Assembly (NCBI GenBank): GCA_903932425.1
Contig: CAIZGG010000374.1
Location: 1-64,000 of the forward strand
Source of the DNA: an uncultured beta proteobacterium
GTDB lineage: Bacteria > Pseudomonadota > Gammaproteobacteria > Burkholderiales > Burkholderiaceae_B
Reading direction: 5' to 3'
Length of the DNA stretch: 64,000 nucleotides
Shown here: positions 59,027 through 64,000 of the stretch, in pieces
Numbering within the stretch: position 1 is the stretch's first letter
Layout: each line of letters opens with the position of its first letter
Program-made: the position numbers and the translations under genes
The notes under the pieces: generated by a model
Databases searched by the model: none
The model's input: only the letters and a program-made list of their open reading frames with translations
Told to the model about the DNA's origin: nothing

Positions 59027-59911
59027 CTATTCATAAGAGAAACGTTTTGCGATGGCGATCATGCAATACTCAAGCAAGAGCCCCACAATACCGATCACAA
59101 AAATTGCGATGATGATATTTTCAACTTTGAGGTTGTTCCATTCATCCCAAAGCCAAAATCCAATACCCACGCCACCGGTGAGCATCTCGGCCGCGACGAT
59201 CACCAACCATGCGGTGCCGATCGATAAGCGCACACCAGTCAACATATAGGGCAAGGTCGCTGGAAACAAAATCTTGGTAAAGACTTTCCACTCTGAAAGA
59301 TTTAATACGCGTGCAATGTTGATATAGTCTTGCGGGATTTTGCTTACGCCGACCGCAGTGTTGATCACCATGGGCCAGATCGAACAAATAAAGATGCACC
59401 AGATTGCTGCTGGGTTCGCGGCCTTAAACAACAGCAGGCCGATTGGTAGCCAAGCCAGGGGCGACACTGGACGTAATAAGCTGATGATTGGCGAGGTCAT
59501 CGCTTGAAATAAGCGAAAGCGTCCGATCAAGAAGCCTACCGGTATACCAATAGCGGCCGCCAGACCAAAACCTAAACCAACCCTGCGTAGCGAAGATAGG
59601 ATGTTCCAACCGATCCCCTGGTCATTGGGGCCGTTTGAATAAAACGGATCAGCAAAGAGTTTGACCGCTGCCGCAAAGGTAAAAGCAGGCGAGGGGATCT
59701 GCTCGATGCTGCGATGGATCGCCTCCCAGATTAATAAGAAAACAATAAAACCAAGCGCCCCTAACAGGGCAGGCACGAACGGGTCGAGCAGGCGCACGAA
59801 CTGCTCTCTGAGCGCCAGACGTTTTTGTTCGCGTCGGCGCAGAGCTTCGCTCTCAAGCTGTTGCTCAAGGGCGAGTTCGGCGATGCTTTTAGTTTGGCCT
59901 TCGCTCATCAT
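59027..59911 (-). CDS. nrtB: Nitrate ABC transporter permease
   Basis: BPD-type permease; SPLAWLPIGLLLFKAANPAAIW; start MMSEGQ at 59911. Confidence 0.92.
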   Translation of the reverse strand: MMSEGQTKSIAELALEQQLESEALRRREQKRLALREQFVRLLDPFVPALLGALGFIVFLLIWEAIHRSIEQIPSPAFTFAAAVKLFADPFYSNGPNDQGIGWNILSSLRRVGLGFGLAAAIGIPVGFLIGRFRLFQAMTSPIISLLRPVSPLAWLPIGLLLFKAANPAAIWCIFICSIWPMVINTAVGVSKIPQDYINIARVLNLSEWKVFTKILFPATLPYMLTGVRLSIGTAWLVIVAAEMLTGGVGIGFWLWDEWNNLKVENIIIAIFVIGIVGLLLEYCMIAIAKRFSYE

Positions 59912-59912
59912 G

Positions 59913-61190
59913 CTAGCCTTTGATGGCAAAGCTGTCAGCGTAAGCAACTGGGTCGCTACCGTCCCAGACTTTACCGTCCAGCAAGGTAGAGGTGCGCATC
60001 TCTGATGCCGGCAACGGCGTGCCCGTCAGTGTCGCCGCCTGTTTGTACACATCGATACGATTGACCTTCTTGGCCACAGCCAGATAATCTGGATGTTCTT
60101 TAAGCAGCCCCCAGCGTTTGTGTTGCGTCAAAAACCATATCCCGTCCGAAAGGTAAGGAAAGTTGACCAGACCATTGTTGTAGAACTTCATGTAATCCGG
60201 GTCATCCCATTTTTTGCCAATGCCGTTGTCGTATTGACCTAAGATTCGACCCAAAATCACGTCAACTTCTGTGTTGACATACGATTTTGCTGCGATCGTT
60301 TCTGCAGTTTTGGTTCGACTCTCTTTTGACGAATCGATAAACTTCGAGGCCTCAAGCACGGCCGCCGTCATCGCGCGTGCGGTGTTTGGGTAGCGCTCTA
60401 CGAACTCAGCGGTCGTGCCTAAGACTTTTTCAGGGTGGTCTTTCCAGATGGCCTGACTGGTGATGGTGGTGAAGCCGATTTTGTCCGCAATCGCTCGTGC
60501 GTGCCATGGCTCTCCGACGCAATAGCCATCCATATTGCCAACCCGCATGTTGGCTACCATTTGCGGTGGCGGCACGGTGATGACCTTGGTATCTTTCATC
60601 GGGTTGATGCCATTGGCGGCTAGCCAGTAATACAGCCACATTGCATGGGTGCCGGTTGGAAAAGTTTGCGCGAAGGTGTACTCGCGCTTCTCCTTCTCCA
60701 TTAAAGTTTTTAACGAGGCGCCATCGGTGACACCCTTTTCGAACAGCTTACGCGATAGGGTGATCCCTTGACCGTTATTGTTCAAGGTCATCAAGATCGA
60801 CATATCTTTTTTAGGTCCACCGATACCTAATTGCACCCCATAGATCAGGCCGTACAGCACATGGGCTGCATCGAGCTCTCCATTAATTAATTTGTCTCGA
60901 ACGCTGGGCCAAGACGCCTCTTTTGAGGGCGTGATTTTTAAGCCGTATTTCTTGTCAAACCCCATCTCTGAGGCCATCACTACCGAGGCGCAGTCAGTCA
61001 AGGGGATAAAGCCGATTTTGATATCGGTTTTTTCAGGTGCGTCGCTGCCTGCAGCCCAGGCGCCGGCTTTGACCAAGGGATCGACTAAGGCCATTAAACT
61101 TGCGCCCGCCAACATTTTGGTCGACGTTGTTAAGACTTTGCGGCGACTCGAATTGATCGCAACTTGAGTGGTTGATTTGCTACTCATCAT
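59913..61190 (-). CDS. nrtA: Nitrate ABC transporter substrate-binding protein (NrtA/CmpA family, Tat-type signal)
   Basis: 425 aa; SSRRKVLTTSTKMLAGASLMAL; IGFIPLTDCASVVMA; VGNMDGYCVGEPWHARAI. Confidence 0.93.
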   Translation of the reverse strand: MMSSKSTTQVAINSSRRKVLTTSTKMLAGASLMALVDPLVKAGAWAAGSDAPEKTDIKIGFIPLTDCASVVMASEMGFDKKYGLKITPSKEASWPSVRDKLINGELDAAHVLYGLIYGVQLGIGGPKKDMSILMTLNNNGQGITLSRKLFEKGVTDGASLKTLMEKEKREYTFAQTFPTGTHAMWLYYWLAANGINPMKDTKVITVPPPQMVANMRVGNMDGYCVGEPWHARAIADKIGFTTITSQAIWKDHPEKVLGTTAEFVERYPNTARAMTAAVLEASKFIDSSKESRTKTAETIAAKSYVNTEVDVILGRILGQYDNGIGKKWDDPDYMKFYNNGLVNFPYLSDGIWFLTQHKRWGLLKEHPDYLAVAKKVNRIDVYKQAATLTGTPLPASEMRTSTLLDGKVWDGSDPVAYADSFAIKG

Positions 61191-61230
61191 TGACTCCTGG
61201 GCTTGTGGTTAAGCGTACAAGAGGGTCAAA

Positions 61231-61245
61231 GCAAGTAGTGTGCCA
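61231..61245 (-). promoter_or_regulatory. Sigma-54 promoter of the nitrate assimilation cluster
   Basis: Minus strand TGGCAC-ACTAC-TTGC, 41 bp upstream of nrtA start. Confidence 0.82.
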
Positions 61246-61333
61246 ACTGAGCGTTAGGCGCTTGCTGCGCCCATTCATGATGGGATCGCTGCAATGAAAT
61301 GAAACTAAGCCGCACTTGCGTGGTGCATCTGAA

Positions 61334-61360
61334 AGCACAGCACCATGATGGTGCTGTGCT
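61334..61360. promoter_or_regulatory. 27-bp palindrome, NtrC-type enhancer site
   Basis: AGCACAGCACCAT-G-ATGGTGCTGTGCT, perfect 13-bp arms, contains GCACCA-N3-TGGTGC; partial second site GCACTTGCGTGGTGC at 61312-61326. Confidence 0.75.
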
Positions 61361-61390
61361 AAGCGCCCGTCTCAAAAAAAGCGTTGCAAT

Positions 61391-62377
61391 CTATTGATTT
61401 ATCACGATGTTGGCAGCTTTGCCAATTGCCTTTGAGGTTGCAAAATCTTTGGCAACATATTGTTCAAACGCAGCACGGTCAAGCGTCATGATGTCGACCC
61501 CAAGGCTGCTAAAGCGGTCTTGCACCGCCTTTTGGCTGAGCGCTTGTTTGAGCGCAGCATTTAATTTGTTGATGACTGCAACGGGCATCCCAACAGGGCC
61601 AAACAAGCCTGTAAACGTCACAATATCAACATCTTTAGCGCCCAGTTCCTGAAACGTGGGTACGTCAGGCAACAACGCAGAACGCGCGTTACCGCTTTGT
61701 GCGATTGCGATCAGTGTGCCATTTTTGATATGCCCGATCGAGGCGATGAGTTGATCTAGGATGCTATCAATTTGACCGCCTACAGCATCGTTTAGCGCTG
61801 GGCCGCTACCTTTGTAAGGGATGTGAGTCAGTTTGAGTTGCATTTTCAGCGCTAACAGTTCGAGCGCGAGGTGTTGGCTTGAACCGTTGCCCGCCGACCC
61901 AATCGAGACCGTCGAGTTTGCAGCTTTGGCTTTGGCTGTAAAGTCGGCAAAGGTTTTGAGTTGCCCTTTGGCTGACACGCTCAGTACCATCGCCGCCTCA
62001 TGAATCGGACCGATTGCGATGAGGTCTTTGGTAGGGTCGTAAGGTGCTTTCTGATCGAGTGCGGGCCCGACCGCGATCGAGCCGCTCGAGCCAAGCAATA
62101 AGGTATAGCCATCGGGGGTGGCTCGCACAACGCCCATGGTTCCGATAAAGCCCCCAGCCCCTGGCTTGTTTTCAACTACGACTTGCTGGCCTAAGATTTC
62201 TGATAAGGCCGGCGCAACCGTGCGGGCGGTGATGTCGACGTTACCCCCGGGCGCCCAAGGTACGACGATTTTGATAGGCTGACGCGGGTAATCTTGGGCG
62301 TGGGCTGTCAAGCCTAAGGTGCTCAGATACAAAGCGGTTAACAGGCCCAAAACAGGCAGCATTTTGAATCTTTTCAT
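61391..62377 (-). CDS. Bug family (TTT-type) solute-binding protein
   Basis: Signal peptide; YPRQPIKIVVPWAPGGNVDITARTVAPALSEILGQQVVVENKPGAGGFIGT. Start set to MKRFKML at 62377. Confidence 0.95.
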   Translation of the reverse strand: MKRFKMLPVLGLLTALYLSTLGLTAHAQDYPRQPIKIVVPWAPGGNVDITARTVAPALSEILGQQVVVENKPGAGGFIGTMGVVRATPDGYTLLLGSSGSIAVGPALDQKAPYDPTKDLIAIGPIHEAAMVLSVSAKGQLKTFADFTAKAKAANSTVSIGSAGNGSSQHLALELLALKMQLKLTHIPYKGSGPALNDAVGGQIDSILDQLIASIGHIKNGTLIAIAQSGNARSALLPDVPTFQELGAKDVDIVTFTGLFGPVGMPVAVINKLNAALKQALSQKAVQDRFSSLGVDIMTLDRAAFEQYVAKDFATSKAIGKAANIVINQ

Positions 62378-62501
62378 GGGGGTCTCCGGCGCAATGCCTC
62401 GGCAAAGGTATGCGCTCATGTTATCTATGGCTTAGACTTATGATTGTACGTGGTTAGAACAAGCGAGCAACCGCACAAGCACCCCAAGATAAGGAAGCAT
62501 T

Positions 62502-63437
62502 TTGAACACACTCAATGAGACGGCCCAAGGGGTCTACCTAATCACCGTTACCCCTTTTAAAGACAATGGCGAGCTTGATCTGCCGAGCACCGATCGAATG
62601 GTGGATTTTTGCCTCGAGCGCGGTGTGACCGGTCTGACGGTTTTAGGGATTATGGGCGAAGCGACCAAGCTGACTGCAGAAGAGTCTCGGCTGTTTGTGC
62701 GGCAGGTGCTCGCTAGGGTGCAAGGTAAAGTGCCGGTGGTGGTCGGGGCCTCAGCGCCCGGGTTCGCACCGATGGGTGAACTGACCAAAAGCGTGATGGA
62801 TATGGGGGCGGCGGGCGTGATGGTGGCACCCCCATCTACGGTGCGCACAGACGATCAAATCAGCAGCTATTTTGAGATGGTTAACGAAACCCTCGGCCCA
62901 GATGTGCCTTGGGTGCTGCAAGACCATCCGGTTTCAACGACTGTGCAGATGTCGACAGCGGTCGTACTTAAAATTCTTAAAAATTCGCCGCAATGTGTCA
63001 TGCTTAAGCACGAAGACTGGCCGGGTCTGGCTAAGCTCAGTGCGATCTGCGCGGCGATGCAAAAAGGCGAATTGCGCAAAATCTCGATCTTGACAGGCAA
63101 TGGCGGCGGGCTGTTTTTGCCTGAAGAACTGGTGCGTGGCGCGAACGGTGCCATGACCGGCTTCGCATATCCTGAAATGATGGTTGATGTCTGTGCCGCC
63201 TACGCGGCGGGCAACGTCGAGCGTGCCTTTGATATTTTTGATGCTTACCTGCCGTTGGCCAAGTACGAGCAGCAGGGCGGTATTGGTTTGGCGGTGCGCA
63301 AGCATATTCTGGCCGAGCGCGGTGCGATTGCTTCGGCGGCGATTCGCAAGCCTGGGCCAAAATTATCTGCGCTTGATATCGCCGACATTAAACGTTTGAC
63401 AGCTCGACAAGAGAAAAAATTAAGCGCGTTAAAGTAA
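62502..63437 (+). CDS. DapA/dihydrodipicolinate synthase-family lyase or aldolase
   Basis: 311 aa; VTPFKDNGELDLPSTDRMVDFCLERGVTGLTVLGIMGEATKLTAEE; Schiff-base Lys region CVMLKHED. Confidence 0.9.
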   Translation: MNTLNETAQGVYLITVTPFKDNGELDLPSTDRMVDFCLERGVTGLTVLGIMGEATKLTAEESRLFVRQVLARVQGKVPVVVGASAPGFAPMGELTKSVMDMGAAGVMVAPPSTVRTDDQISSYFEMVNETLGPDVPWVLQDHPVSTTVQMSTAVVLKILKNSPQCVMLKHEDWPGLAKLSAICAAMQKGELRKISILTGNGGGLFLPEELVRGANGAMTGFAYPEMMVDVCAAYAAGNVERAFDIFDAYLPLAKYEQQGGIGLAVRKHILAERGAIASAAIRKPGPKLSALDIADIKRLTARQEKKLSALK

Positions 63438-63451
63438 GCGCGTTCAAGTAA
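63424..63451. repeat. Tandem 14-bp duplication spanning the stop codon of the DapA-family gene
   Basis: GCGCGTTAAAGTAA (63424-63437) followed by GCGCGTTCAAGTAA (63438-63451), 13/14 identical. Confidence 0.85.
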
Positions 63452-63554
63452 AAGTAAGCGGGTATCGAATGCTGCAGATTGTCGCTACATTGCCGCCCGA
63501 CACCCGAGCTTGGCTTTATCCAACAGTCGCTACACCTACAGAGAGTACTCCGCC

Positions 63555-64000
63555 ATGATTAACATGCAGCTTGACCCCAAAGTCATTGAAATCTTGTCAA
63601 AAATCTCGACCGCAACCTTGACAACTATTTTGCTGAAAAAAGGGTTGCGAAACGTTTGGATGCGTGGCACCAAACCGATTCGCGCGGGTCAGCCGCGCTT
63701 AGTTGCGCGTGCATTTACCTTGCGTTTTGTGCCGGCTCGCGAAGATCTGGCGACGCCCGAGTCTTGGTCGTCACCGATCTCAACGCGTGGTGCGATCGAA
63801 GACATGCCCGAAGGCTGTATTGCTGTGGTCGATTCAATGGGCGTGACCGATGCCGGAATTTTTGGCGATATCTTGTGTGCTCGGATGGCCAAGAAGAAAG
63901 TCGCAGCCCTGGTCACAGATGGTGTTGTGCGTGACCTATCTGGGGTCTTGGGCACTGGCTTGCCTGTGTGGTGCTCGGGTGCGGCAGCACCGCCGTCCGT
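63555..64000 (+). CDS. RraA family protein (RraA / HMG-CHA aldolase superfamily), truncated at window end
   Basis: ATG 63555 open to the edge: MINMQLDPKVIEILSKISTATLTTILLKKGLRN...GDILCARMAKKKVAALVTDGVVRDLSGVLGTGLPVWCSG; DGxxRD motif. Absent from supplied ORF track because no stop is reached. Confidence 0.88.
   Translation, partial: MINMQLDPKVIEILSKISTATLTTILLKKGLRNVWMRGTKPIRAGQPRLVARAFTLRFVPAREDLATPESWSSPISTRGAIEDMPEGCIAVVDSMGVTDAGIFGDILCARMAKKKVAALVTDGVVRDLSGVLGTGLPVWCSGAAAPPS

Overview
The 64 kb window is gene-dense, apparently chromosomal bacterial DNA. Family composition (Bug/TTT solute-binding protein, NrtABD-NirBD-NasA cluster) suggests Betaproteobacteria/Burkholderiales, possibly Alcaligenaceae-like; this is inference from families only. 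I recognised no tRNA, rRNA, CRISPR array, prophage or IS element. Contents from left to right: N-terminus of an Amt-type ammonium transporter (-); isocitrate/isopropylmalate dehydrogenase-family gene; RND efflux operon 1; membrane-fused spermidine-synthase-like protein; MFS transporter; RND efflux operon 2; SGNH hydrolase; an AMP-ligase/SDR/amidohydrolase cluster; thiol dioxygenase plus four-domain rhodanese; alpha/beta hydrolases, nucleosidase and an orphan ABC-3 metal permease; tandem beta-lactamase-fold serine hydrolases; Ldh-type dehydrogenase; HAT-like hydrolase; peptide-type ABC transporter; OsmC / ACAD-like / rubredoxin-reductase operon; cupin; MBOAT + two SGNH proteins (envelope O-acetylation-type module); second IDH-family gene; nitrate assimilation cluster with CobA/CbiX/YbiB-like genes; Bug SBP; DapA-family lyase; and a 3'-truncated RraA-family gene missed by the ORF track. 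The main hunt result is a set of four strong sigma-54 (-24/-12) promoter matches. Two are divergent between the peptide-type ABC operon and the OsmC/ACAD-like/rubredoxin-reductase operon. One precedes the HAT-like hydrolase, and one precedes the nitrate cluster with a 27-bp NtrC-type palindrome upstream. The ACAD-like protein lacks recognisable catalytic glutamates and is translationally coupled to a rubredoxin-reductase fusion, making this the best candidate for an undescribed system.
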